Origin: Biscogniauxia marginata
Lineage: Eukaryota; Ascomycota; Sordariomycetes; Xylariales; Xylariaceae
Assembly: GCA_022695795.1 (NCBI GenBank)
Contig: MU404137.1
Location: forward strand, 62,001-126,000
DNA length: 64,000 nt
Reading direction: 5' to 3'
The position numbers and the translations under genes are program-made. This document shows positions 21,256 through 32,066 of this stretch, piece after piece. The stretch's first letter is position 1. Each line of letters opens with the position of its first letter. The notes under the pieces were generated by a model. The model did not search any database, was not told the DNA's origin, and worked only from the letters and a program-made list of their open reading frames with translations.

Positions 21256-23147
21256 TCAATCTTGGCTCGCTTGGCTAAGTATTGCAAAGGGATTGACGGA
21301 AAGAGGCCGCCTCTGCTTTTGTTTCTGCTTCCGTTGATCAAGTGGGCCCCGGGGCTGTTCTTGCTTCTGCCGTTTGTTCGGTTTGTCGGACTCAGGTGGA
21401 TCCTCCGGTTTCGCAATCTCTGGGATGCCAAGTATATCTGTAATGGAGGTCAAAGCATTGGCCTCTCTGAACCTAGATAATAGTCCGGGCATGTCTTCGA
21501 CAGTAGGCCATTCGGCAATAATGGGAAGCGATGCGAGAGATTCGTGGAGTTGACGTGCTGGTGCCGAAAGGTCAAGTCCCAAGGAGGTGACAACATCCAG
21601 CACCTGCTTCATGATTCGGAACGAGTACAAGGAGGCTTGGACGTGGGCTGTGAAATGTATCAAGTCCCAAGAGTACCACTCTTCTGTGTCATCATTTCCA
21701 TTTCCTGTCTTATAGACGAGCGCAGCTGACAGCGGTGGTTGCTCTTCAGATGCCGACCATTCAACGTCTTGATATATTGCAAAGGCAAACCATCGCATAT
21801 CCGCAAGCGGGGCTCTTTCGTTCATTTTGGCCAGTGTTCTTGCTAATCGTGCACATTGCTCAACTGTCTCGCCCGGTCCAGGAATCTCAACTAGCCTCCC
21901 GGTCTTGGTATCTGCCGGGTCCAACACACGGTACTCGATCATGTCAGCCGACCGGCGGGATACTGAATCTTGTAAGATGCTGTACGCGAGCTGCCTAACC
22001 GGGGTGCTCGTCGTCCATGCACTTCTCTTGTTCTGGTCCTCAATAAGAACGGGTAAAAAGATAGAAGGGTTCTTGGGACCTCGTGGTGGTGTTTCGCCAG
22101 TTCCATCAGGCACTATCCCTTCTTCCTCCAATAGCCGAGACTGGACGATGACTTCAGATATCCTGGGGTCGATGATCGAAATTATCTTGAATATTGGATG
22201 CTCAGCTGATAGGTACTCCTTCATTTGATGGTCCTTCACGAATAATTGGTATTTAGGTGAATCAAACACCTCTCCCTGGTTTCTTTTAGCGGTATCTATT
22301 GCCTTCCAAAAACGTAGTGACCCGGTGGACATCTCAAAGGCAACACGTAACAGACCGCCAATATTGGTTAGAGCTAACACGTTGTTTATGTCGTGGTATG
22401 AAAATTTACACGCTGTAATTCCGGCTTCGATAGATGAGGGATCCACTGGAACAACATCCCGGAAGAAAGCTACGGTGCCCTTTGGTCCAAGGTCTTCGAT
22501 CAGCAGGTCGGAGTCGTTAGTGAGCACCGTGCCACCATTTCGTCGAACATCCTCGGCGCAGTACATGTCGGCTTCCCCAGGAACTACCTGTACAAGAGGA
22601 CCCCAGTACTGAGAGAGCCCGAGTAGTTCGATAACAGCAGGAACTAGGAAAGGGGGCTTTGGTAGCCTACTAAACCTTTGCCCCATGAAGATTCGCGTGA
22701 GGGACATCTCGGCCTTCAAATCGCCGAATAAATCTTCATGCGGCCTAGCTGAGCCGGAGGGATGAGAAGATAGCAAGGTTCTCATACTCTGAAACTGGTC
22801 ATATAGACGCTGTCGGCGGACTCCCCATTTGCTCGGAGGCAAATAGCCATCAAAGTAAATCTTCCTCCTAGAAAACAAGGGTTAGCAAATAAATCAGCAA
22901 TGAATAAATCACAGCCGTACACTGTTATATCATGTTTTCGCAGCTCATCAAGCCATCCTATAACCATGCGCCCAAGGACCGTATATGACGGCTGGCAGAC
23001 AAAGCCACCTTCAAGTGATCGAATTTTCAGAATTCCTTCTAGAATGCGATGGACAAGAGCCGGCCCATCGATAACAACAGTACCGCCACTTAATGGCGAG
23101 AAGACTCCAAAGCGACTGATGGCAGCGGTGAGGCCTCGAATGCCCAT
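21256..23147 (-). CDS. Asteroid/XPG-type nuclease-like protein
   Basis: Exons are complement(22921-23147) and complement(21256-22867), giving 612 residues. The 53-nt intron has a GCTAAC branch and TTCTAG acceptor and joins the XPG N-terminal half to YFDGYLPPSKW. The start is the ATG of MGIRGLTAAI (23147), the invariant FEN1/XPG N-terminus, not the ATG 27 bases upstream. The XPG-N region has VVIDGPALVHRIL with its metal-binding Asp. The XPG-I region has VPGEADMYCAEDVRRNGG and TNDSDLLIEDLG, keeping the acidic cluster. The remaining 400 residues lack an obvious helix-hairpin-helix and resemble the asteroid branch, whose enzymatic role is poorly known; fungal members are annotated as single-strand DNA endonuclease-like. 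The C-terminus is rich in Lys, Arg and Gln and may be a nuclear localisation signal. It shares a 656-base divergent promoter with the PRPP synthetase gene. Confidence 0.85.
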
Positions 23148-23803
23148 GGTCTCGATATGTAGACCCCGGCGCAATCTATGCCCTTAGAGCCTAGAGTTAC
23201 AGGGTGAAAACTTCAGGCGAGAATCTTCCCAGTACATGGATATCATGTATAGGTAAGCATCTGAACTCAAGTCTGAGAGTAGGATATGGCTAAGGAGTAG
23301 GGGTTCAGAGGTGCAATCGACTTGTAGATTTAGAGGTCGCATATCTTGAATGTAGATGGAAGAATTGGCACGGGTTAATTCTTATAAAAAAGAAATAAAA
23401 AAGTTGTTAGCCAATCAGGGTTTTTACATCTTACTTGCCAACCTAAGTATTGGTAGGTAAGTACCGGTAATAGAATATATACCTAAAGTAGGTACGTATG
23501 CATATATACACCACTTCTGCATACATTAATACTACCTACTATTTATTGTATGGAATGATGAGATAATCGAATTTACCTACTTAAGGTAGATTTGTAGTTA
23601 CACAAGTAACAGGTAACACTACTTGTAGCACAGAATGGTCACGCGTTTTTCCTTCCTGTTGCTTGCCTTAGGTACCTAAGAGGACCCACAGACCGGACTC
23701 TCGGGCCCACAATAACTCATGACGGGAAACCCACTCTTCCTTCATCTTTTCTTCCCCTCCACTAAAACTTTTAATCTTTTACACACTTCATATCCTCTAC
23801 AAA
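23148..23803. promoter_or_regulatory. Divergent promoter, asteroid-like gene / PRPP synthetase
   Basis: 656 bases between two outward-facing start codons. The middle (23380-23660) is AT-rich with many TACCTA-type motifs, including TAGGTACCTA at 23669-23678. The part next to the PRPP synthetase start is CT-rich (CTTCCTTCATCTTTTC), a common housekeeping promoter and leader feature in fungi. No classical TATA box is clear. Confidence 0.5.
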
Positions 23804-25470
23804 ATGAGAGGCACGCTGGTTTTCTCGGGCACCTCGTGCCCGGCTCTCACGGGTAAAATATGTGAGAACCTGGGCATGGCGCCGGCCGAGGCCGACTTGT
23901 CACAGTTCTCCAACGTGAGTTGTCCAATGGCTTAACCCTGCTTCCCAATTGCGAGGTCAAGCCTCGACAGACTCGGACTGATGAGAAGCCTAGGGAGAAA
24001 CGAGTGTCCGCATCCTGACTAGTGTCCGCGAAAAGGACGTCTTCGTCGTGCAATCCGGTAGTCCTCACATCAATGACACAATCATGGAACTGCTTATCAT
24101 GATCTCTGCATGCAAAGGTGGCTCGGCTAACAAGATCACCGGTGAGTCTGCCGGACCTCTGGGCTCCTCCTTCGTTCTACGCATTTTCTAATGGGGGGCG
24201 CTTCTTCCTTGCAGCTGTTCTTCCCTACTTCCCCTACAGCCGACAGTCCAAGAAGAAATCCCACCGAGGAGCTATCACCGCTCGGATGCTTGCAAATCTA
24301 CTCCACGTTGCTGGAGTTAAGCATGTTATCACGGTCGACCTCCATGCCTCCCAGATGCAGGGTTTCTTCAAGTGCCCCGTCGACAACCTCCACGCAGAGC
24401 CTCTGATTGCTAGATGGATCCGGCACAATGTCGCTAATTGGAGAGAGGCCGTTGTCGTGTCTAAGAATGCCGGGGGAACCAAGAGGGTCACTTCATTGGC
24501 TGATGCTCTGAAGCTCAACTTCGGCATGGTTACCACAGATCGCAAGCGTGCTTCCAACATGACTGCAAGTATGATTATGAATCAACTGGACGGCTGGGAT
24601 ACCCCCTACATGAATGGTGCTCGCCATTCGAGAACCATCTCAGAAGACAGAGACTCGGACGGCAACGGCTCGGTTAGGTCCTCTCGAGGCATAGCTGACT
24701 CCCAAGGCTCCCCGCGACGTTCTGCCGGACCACCGCTACGGACTAACAATCCTACGCGGGCGCCCTACACCCGCGCCTTCCACACACCGTCTCAGGCTTC
24801 CCCTATCGAGGAACTTCGTGATGAAGAGGAGAAGGAAGAAGCACAGGAGTACAACGATGAGCGTGCCCAGGAGGTCACCCATGGAAGATTAATCCAGGGC
24901 CATGTTGTACCAGATGACCATCCCTCTCCAGCCCAGTCGGACGAAGGGGCAGACGGAAGTCAGTCATACCAAGGCGGCGATGACGATCCCATGACTATGT
25001 CTCGCGCATCCTCTTTCTTCGCGCCTGAGCCACACGCTCTTGGCGGATCAGCCGACGCTGCAGAATCGTCGGACGAAGAAGAAGACAAGCTCAAGGACCC
25101 CAAGGTCGAGCACATGATCACACTCGTGGGCAACGTTAAGGACCGCCCTGTCCTGATTGTGGATGATATGATCGACAAGGCCGGTTCCTGGATCGCTGCG
25201 GCTGAGACGGTCGTCAAGCGAGGCAGGGCTAAGAAGGTGTACTGTATGGCCACTCACGGTCTATTCGGAGCCGATTGTCTTGAGCAGCTTCAAGCCTGCG
25301 ATTGTATCGACCAAGTCATCGTGACAAACAGCTTTCCCATCCCCGACAGACGCGCTAAGAACGCAAGTAAGTTGGTTATCTTGGACCTCTCCGTCCTATT
25401 ATCCGAGGCTATCCGAAGGAATCATTACGGCGAGTCCATCTCGCCCTTGTTTCAGCACATGCTAGATTAG
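23804..25470 (+). CDS. Ribose-phosphate pyrophosphokinase (PRPP synthetase) subunit with insertion
   Basis: Makes PRPP from ribose-5-phosphate and ATP for nucleotide, His and Trp synthesis. Exons 23804-23914, 23994-24141 and 24215-25470 give 504 residues. The joins restore FSNGETSVRI and [14 protein letters not shown]. Further family motifs are [31 protein letters not shown], the catalytic [12 protein letters not shown] segment, and the PRPP-binding loop [17 protein letters not shown]. Between about residues 215 and 380 lies an insertion rich in Ser, Asp, Glu and Pro ([12 protein letters not shown] through [16 protein letters not shown]). Non-homologous insertions at this place are known from yeast Prs1 and Prs5, where they link the enzyme to cell-wall-integrity signalling; here it is longer than in Prs1. 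The ribose-phosphate loop reads DDMIDKAGS rather than DDxxDTxGT, also as in Prs1-type subunits, which work with a second subunit. Confidence 0.93.
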
Positions 25471-26784
25471 ACGGGTTACAGAACCGAACTGTTGCGAAAC
25501 TGTATGAACCAGAAACTGCTACGACTCGCAGTAGTGTAACAACCTGTTTGCTATTTTCTTATGAGGCACCAAAAAAAAAGGTGAGAATTGCGGATAACAC
25601 TAGCATGGCGTCTCGGATTTGGTGGGAATAAGGGATTCTTGATATGAGACTTTTTTCACGGCGCGTCGGGTCCCAAACGGATAGAGATGGTCAGTCAAAT
25701 TAAAATCAGGTATCGCCAACTTTATGAAAGATTGCGAGGTATGTTCTTCTCTTCAGGGGTAGATATATACTGTATGTGTCGAGACCCTCACCCGTTCTCA
25801 TCCGTGTGTCCATGCGGCTTGATATATCCTATATATCTCTTATTTTCCTTTCCCCCTTTTCACTATTTCCAAAATACATACAACATACACACACATACTC
25901 CCCCAACGGTGCCATCTTCGGATGGCCAGGGCTTGAAAATCCCTCTAGGATGAAGCCTCTGAACGGAACGTTGGTAGATTAAAAATGATCTTAGAAGGCC
26001 GGCCACTCGGATTTCTTTGTCCACCTCCTTTTATGGATGGAGTGGGTGTTTGGCAAGAGAAATTTTCGGACATTTATATATGTCATTTCCCTTTTTTTTC
26101 TTTCTATTCCCCTCTCTCTGACGTGGACACACAGTTACGACGAATGATGTCGAATCGTGATGGAGGAAAACTCAATCATAACCTAAAATTATCAATCCAT
26201 TCCCTTCCCATCTTCTCTCCCTCCCCCTTACTTAATAAATATCTAAAGTGTGGTAGTCTACTCAAGCATATGCGAACCAATATCCACCATATCTCATGGT
26301 ATACCATTGCCTGCTTGTTTTTTGGCAAGACGGAATAAAAATCACTTCATCTTTGTCAACTACCGAAGACTTCTTTGTCACCATTCATGATAATCGATTG
26401 TGATTAACCGCAAGTCTTTCTACGCCATGTCGATTTGTGGCCACTATGGGAAATCCCTGAGGCAATCTCCCCGAAGCCGTGAAATCTGTACGTATCATAG
26501 TAAAAGGTACTATAATATCTACCCCGATCAAGCCAGGCAAACAACCTGGCCGCAGAAATCGAACGCGTTAGGCACCTCCCGATGCTCTCTCGTTCTCTCT
26601 CTATCATCTCATTTCCCATACGTGAAAAAAGGTGATCCGATCCGATCTAACCTAAAACCACCTACCCATCCATCCATTCAGCCTTCCATCCATAAATCCA
26701 TTCGCTCGATTCTCATATCCTTCACCTTCTCTGCCTCTACTAAGCAGTGGAGGGTACTATGGGTTCCTACTCGCAACCTTCAAT
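25471..26784. other. Intergenic, convergent 3' flanks
   Basis: 1.3 kb between the PRPP synthetase and the OTU-like gene. It is pyrimidine-rich on the + strand, with T and C runs and CATC repeats (about 26660-26700). Frames found here are low-complexity and not credible genes. Confidence 0.55.
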
Positions 26785-29367
26785 TCAATACCGCTCACTG
26801 GCGCCCATGAAGCCCCTTAGCTTCTCGGCGTCGCACCCATGGGTCCGAGGCACGGGGGGTGGGACCTCGCGGGTGAAGTCATTGCGCCAAGGGTGCTTGC
26901 GGGACGAGTCAACGCGGCGGGAGCCGGGGCGGGGCGCGTTGTAGAAGCGGGCCGTGTTGGCGACCGTGATGCGTGGGTAGCGGAACTCCCAGCCGAGGTG
27001 CTCGTTCGGTGTCATGGGCTGGAAGTGGTTGTTGTCGTGGTAGAGCATAAAGACGTGGCGGGCATTGTAGGCACCCCGCGCGCTGACCTCGTCGCAGCTG
27101 ACCTCGCCGCGGATCTGGCGCCGCGGGTCGTACGAGAAGGTCACGAGGTGGATGTTGTACAGGTCTGCCGTGATCTGCTGCATCGCCCCGGGGGTCCAGG
27201 CGTGCGGCATGTGCAGGAGCTGCCAGATGTTGGCCCTGAACGACCCCACTTCCGCAGTGCTGGAGGTCAGGAAGAACTTGGCATTCAGGGTCTCCGAGTA
27301 CAGCTCGTGGCGGGGGTGGCGCGTCGAGGTGAGAACTACGTAGAGGTACCCGAGGTGTTCCGCCTTGACAAGGTCCCAGTGGCGATCATGCCCATATAGG
27401 CTGGAGGAAAGCGCGCGCCAGTAGCAATCCCCGTTCGGCCGTGCGTAGTTCTCGTTGATGAGAAATGTGACATCTTCGACGAGCGGGAATCCCTTCACGA
27501 GGTACGGGGTAGTCCAGTTCTGTCGAATCGACTTGTCATCGTCGTATGTGTGATAGCTCCAGCTGCTCTGCCGAAGGGTATGCTTGATGTGGAAGGGCAC
27601 ATTCTTCCGGTGCTCGAACATGACGTCGTCGAGGTACTCCTCGAGGTTGAGACGCAGGCCGTGGCGCGGAGAGGGGATGTAGCCGACAGACTGGACTCGA
27701 TCCTGGTACCGTAGTAACGCATTGGACTCTCTGGATGGGAGCCCCGAAATACTGTAGAACGAGGGCTCCTCGCGAGGTGGACCTCGTTGCTGTGGTGCCC
27801 GCGCGACGTCACCAGGGGCCATTCTGGAGTAGCTACGCGTGGACGATGCTTGAGGTGCGTACGTTGAGACTTCGGCACCGTCGTCGTCGTAGTAGCCGTC
27901 CGCAGTACCGTCGCCAAATCCGAATCCGATCTGGTGGACTGAATCACGATAGTCAGGGCCGGAGGAAGTGTAATAGCCATTGGCGTACATGTCGGACGGC
28001 CTTCCGGTGCCGCCGGTACGAAATGATCTTCTAGTATGAGCAACGGAATCTTCACCATCTTCACTATCGCCATCTAGGAGGTCAATGACGGTGTCTAGGT
28101 CGGTGGGACTGGCTCGAGTGAGCGGGGTGCGTGTTTTTTTGCTGCTAGTGGAAGATGACTGAGTCTTGCTGGGGCCAGCATGGGACGAGTATGGCTGGGA
28201 AGTGAATATTGGCGCTTCTGGGCCAGAGGGCTGCTGTCGCAGCTTCGTGGTGACGGTGATGACGCCCGTCTCACCCGGGTGCATGAGGGGTTCAGGCCGT
28301 CGGATTCCCTCCAACTCACGCTTCCAGAGCTCCAGATCGCTGACGGGATTAGTCTGGAGGCCAACGTCGCGGTACTTGGTGGACTTGGTTTGGGTGTCTC
28401 TAGTGACGTATTTCTTGGAACCAGCTTCGTCGTCGCTGGTACCGACGGAGGCGTTCATATAGCAGACTTCATCAGCAGGTCTGAGGCCGAAGATGTATCC
28501 ATCAGGGTGAACAATGGTAGCAATGGGATTGCTGTAGTTGTCAGAAGCAGAGGTCGACGCGTCGACGTATGAAATCCCGGCAGTAGCTGAAGCGCTGCTG
28601 GGGATGGCGGGAGAGGTTGGCTGGTGGAACTCGTGGATACAGGATGTATCAGTGGTAGACGAACATGCCGTGGAGTCAAGGGTCTCGGACATATCTGCGT
28701 CAGTTGTGGGCACATTCGTATGTGTAGCCCTACCGCTGTTCGGCGTCAAGATTCCTACGTCGACATCGGGGGACGAGACTGGACCGGTTTCACGAGGAGG
28801 CGAGGAAGCTGGCGAGGAATCTGATCGGAATACGTTCTGCATAGCAGCAGCCTCCTCGGGCGTGTTGATGAGGCCACGCTTAGCCGAATGCTCAGTGATC
28901 TCATCAATGAGAAGGTTTACGGTGTTGTCGTCCATTGCGCCGTCAGGGGTGAGAGACTTGATGGAGGCGATCTTCTTTTTGATCTCGCCTTGGGCGTCGT
29001 CTATCTGCGCTTGGATTTCGGTCTCATCCCGTCCCTCCGTCTCATGTTGTCCCTGCTCAGTTCGCTGGGCTTGGATATGGGTAATCTCATCTTCGCCGAG
29101 AACACTCGACGTATTGAGTGTCGAAAGCGGACTGCTTCCGGGTCGCTCCTCGTGATGCTGTGGCTGTGCATGTTGCGCCTGGGTCTCGGCAGTGGCGGCT
29201 GGCGAGCCGAGCGATGGCAGGAGAGGCTGTTCTTGTTGCGGTCCATAAGCCGACGGGGAGGCTAACGAGCAGAGACGCTTAGTAGGGGGTGTCATGATGT
29301 CGCCGAAGGCGTCTTCCAGCTTTCTCTTCCCCGCTTGGGACGTGGCAGGTGCGGAGGAGAAATCCAT
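26785..29367 (-). CDS. OTU-like cysteine protease with long disordered N-terminus
   Basis: Single exon, 860 residues. The first 550 or so are disordered: Ser/Thr/Pro/Asp-rich, with a basic KRKLEDAF stretch near the start suggesting nuclear entry, and ILTPNSGRATHTN and STSSKKTRTPLTRAS segments. The C-terminal third is OTU-like: VEDVTFLINENYARPNGDCYWRALSSSLYG, then IWQLLHMPHAW, AMQQITADLYNIHLVTF, and HVFMLYHDNNHFQPM. The catalytic Cys is Cys648 and the His is His781. OTU enzymes remove ubiquitin or related modifiers. The usual motif is D-G-x-C; here it is N-G-D-C, with Asn at the Asp position, and the residue two after the His is Gln rather than Asp or Asn. Activity is therefore uncertain, although the rest of the fold looks intact. 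No partner gene is adjacent. Confidence 0.75.
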   Translation of the reverse strand: MDFSSAPATSQAGKRKLEDAFGDIMTPPTKRLCSLASPSAYGPQQEQPLLPSLGSPAATAETQAQHAQPQHHEERPGSSPLSTLNTSSVLGEDEITHIQAQRTEQGQHETEGRDETEIQAQIDDAQGEIKKKIASIKSLTPDGAMDDNTVNLLIDEITEHSAKRGLINTPEEAAAMQNVFRSDSSPASSPPRETGPVSSPDVDVGILTPNSGRATHTNVPTTDADMSETLDSTACSSTTDTSCIHEFHQPTSPAIPSSASATAGISYVDASTSASDNYSNPIATIVHPDGYIFGLRPADEVCYMNASVGTSDDEAGSKKYVTRDTQTKSTKYRDVGLQTNPVSDLELWKRELEGIRRPEPLMHPGETGVITVTTKLRQQPSGPEAPIFTSQPYSSHAGPSKTQSSSTSSKKTRTPLTRASPTDLDTVIDLLDGDSEDGEDSVAHTRRSFRTGGTGRPSDMYANGYYTSSGPDYRDSVHQIGFGFGDGTADGYYDDDGAEVSTYAPQASSTRSYSRMAPGDVARAPQQRGPPREEPSFYSISGLPSRESNALLRYQDRVQSVGYIPSPRHGLRLNLEEYLDDVMFEHRKNVPFHIKHTLRQSSWSYHTYDDDKSIRQNWTTPYLVKGFPLVEDVTFLINENYARPNGDCYWRALSSSLYGHDRHWDLVKAEHLGYLYVVLTSTRHPRHELYSETLNAKFFLTSSTAEVGSFRANIWQLLHMPHAWTPGAMQQITADLYNIHLVTFSYDPRRQIRGEVSCDEVSARGAYNARHVFMLYHDNNHFQPMTPNEHLGWEFRYPRITVANTARFYNAPRPGSRRVDSSRKHPWRNDFTREVPPPVPRTHGCDAEKLRGFMGASERY

Positions 29368-32066
29368 GGTGCCGGTTCAGTTGTCGGTGTGGTATGTCAA
29401 TGTGGTTGCTGTGGAGAGATAGATGACAACCCTCGATGGCTTTCCTTCACTCTTGCTGAGGCTGTTAGCATGCAGGATTAATAGCGCATGAACGATGCAA
29501 GCGACGGCAGAAACCCCTGGTGATGAAATGTGGAAGGTGCAAATACACAAGGGAGAGGTATCTAGGTAGGCATGTGTGTGTGTGCAGGTTGATAGGTATC
29601 TTGCGTACCTAAGGTATAGAACGTACCTGGTAGATTGTGTAGGTGACTGAGGGTGGTACCTAGTAAATGGAAATAGAAATGCCAAGTCAGTAACTTATTG
29701 GCCAAAGTTGCGAGAAAGATAGGTGTAAGCAGCGGAATCCTCTCAATTAATCAGGAGAGAAGGAAAAAGTAATTTCCCAATGAGTAAGGATCCCGAGGTA
29801 GTGAGTGACTGTGTGTGGAAGGGAGAGAGGGGGGATCAAGAGGGTGAGAAAGAGGAAGAGATCTAATCCACAGAGTGCTTGAGAAAAAAAAACCAAGTTT
29901 TAAGAGGAAATGTGTACCTTGGGTAGGTGATTTATATTTACACCCTCGACGTCGAGAAATCGGCAGCCTCAGTTAGGGACAAGAGATTGGACTGGAAGCT
30001 GTGCGTGTTGCGTGCCTTTTTGTTATGTGTCTCGTTTTTGTTATGTGTCTCGGCAATGAGTGTCCTCGTGATTCAGGTGCCGTCAGTTGTTATCTCTAGA
30101 ATCATGTAGAGCAAGCATTGTATTCTTTATGCATAAGATAAATTCCATATAATACCCAGGTCACCCCAGGTATTACTTCTACAGGAGTCCTTTGTTGTCC
30201 AACCGGCACACATGTAGACATATCGTTCCTCGCGTTTGGTTTTACAAAGATGCATTAATACTCGATTTTCTATAGTGGCACTAATTAGGTACCTATTTTG
30301 GACATGTTAGTGATTATAATAAATATTTGCATGGAAGTAAGACGAGCAGTCATAGCCTGCAAACATGTCTGCCACTATTATAACAGTACCTATATGTACG
30401 CTATTTTCAACAAAAGCTCCTCTTATTACCCAAGACACTTAGAAATTACTGTATAGTGCTACTTGTTAGATCGACTTCTCCTGAGAAGCTTCACGCCATA
30501 TCATATCAGACTTCGCTAAGAACACAGTATCATCTGGCACCTATATATCAATAAATAGTTATACATGATCCTCCTTGTAATGTTTGCCGACCTTATCATC
30601 CATCACCTACGTCTTTTCCCATACATATTGAGACCAGCTTTCATGGACGGTCCTTACCCGGTGAGTAGAGGGGAGAGGTTCTAGAAGCAGAATAAAACAC
30701 GTAAAAAGGCCATAATTCATGGGATATGATCCTATGGCCGGCATTTTCAAGTCATAAGTGAGCCTTCCATATCAACTAATCGAATGGTAATCACCCTCCC
30801 TTTTTAAATTTTTCTTTCTTTCTTTTCTTCTCACGATTTACATCTGACAATGTGTTACCTATGTAGCCATAACACTTAGATATAGCGAATCTTTAACATA
30901 AGATACACATGCTCACTTTCTCGTAGCGCATTTCCTCCGTATAGTATCTCCCATTTCTGCCCCTTTTAGTAGATCCCACAAGATAGGGAACCTTAGGAGT
31001 AGTAAAATACGACACGTACCTCTCATACGCACAACTACCACTTTTTGGATGGTGATCGCTATTCTGATACATATACGTACGCATAAATAGCACTACATAG
31101 TCTAGATAATGTCCCTTTGCAACCAAGGCTAAGCCGGGGAAATATCTACTCGGTGCCCGAATTAAGATGAGGTTACCTGCATATAGCCCCCCATACCTAT
31201 CCCTTATGAGTTCTCACGTTACAACTCTCACGCTGAAATCAAGTAGTCAACTTATGTACACCGGACGGACATGTACGACTGTTGGCGCGATCGAGGTATC
31301 TCTCTGATCTTATAGAGTATCAGGCGAAGTATGTATGTTATACGACCCTTTATGGGGGCAAGTAAGAGAACGTAGAGAGTCTATAGGATATCCCGAGGAT
31401 GAGGGAAATATGAGGGCCGATACACGAGGCTTCTAATTATAGATCCGTAATACCTAAGCTCCTGCACTCAAGCTTACATATTAGGAGGTCGATGTGTCGC
31501 TTATAATACTATCGTTAGCTAATAGCTTTATAGTTAGCCAGTCGATACTTATAGAGAATACTTTCACTTACGTAGGTAAGCAGCCATAATAAATTGTTTA
31601 GTGGAGTTCAATATGTTAAATTTATCCATCTTTCAATTAAAAGTTTTAATAGAAGCCATTCCCTATTGCGGTCGGCTCTACAAGCTCGGGTGACTTCTCC
31701 ATTCGGGTTTCGTTCTCGTACCAAGTCCTATCGCTCTTGATTTTTTGGACGCAGAGGAAGCACAGCTAGGAAACTCCCTTTTTGGGGATGGTTTATTTAA
31801 TAAAGCGAGATGCATTATCATTGATCATCAAGTTCCGCCTAACGCAGAGAACTGAAGTGAACTACGCCTGAGCCTAACCGTAGCAGACGGGAGTAATGCT
31901 AAGGAAAAGGGCAACATATTAGCTGGAAGAGAGTATTCTCCTTCCTCCTTCACCCTTCCTCACCGCCTCCCATGATCCCCCATGCATCATCTAATCGTAC
32001 AAGGAACTCATTCCAGAATTGCACACTATAAATCACAAGAGCCTCGATGAAGACCAAAAAAGAAGA
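29368..32066. other. Gene-poor 2.7 kb
   Basis: Between the OTU-like gene start and the 3' end of the nucleotidyltransferase. 29700-29900 is purine-rich (promoter or leader of the OTU-like gene). 30100-31700 is AT-rich, with TAGGTACCTA at 30296-30305. No frame longer than 80 codons has any recognisable feature; I see no gene. Confidence 0.55.

Noticed and set aside
17570..23147. Secondary-metabolite gene cluster around the oxalate decarboxylase
   Set aside because: No polyketide synthase, NRPS, terpene synthase, P450 or cluster regulator is present; neighbours are unrelated.
26839..29155. Several + strand frames of 125-205 codons
   Set aside because: They are opposite the 860-residue OTU-like gene, which has clear domain structure on the minus strand.
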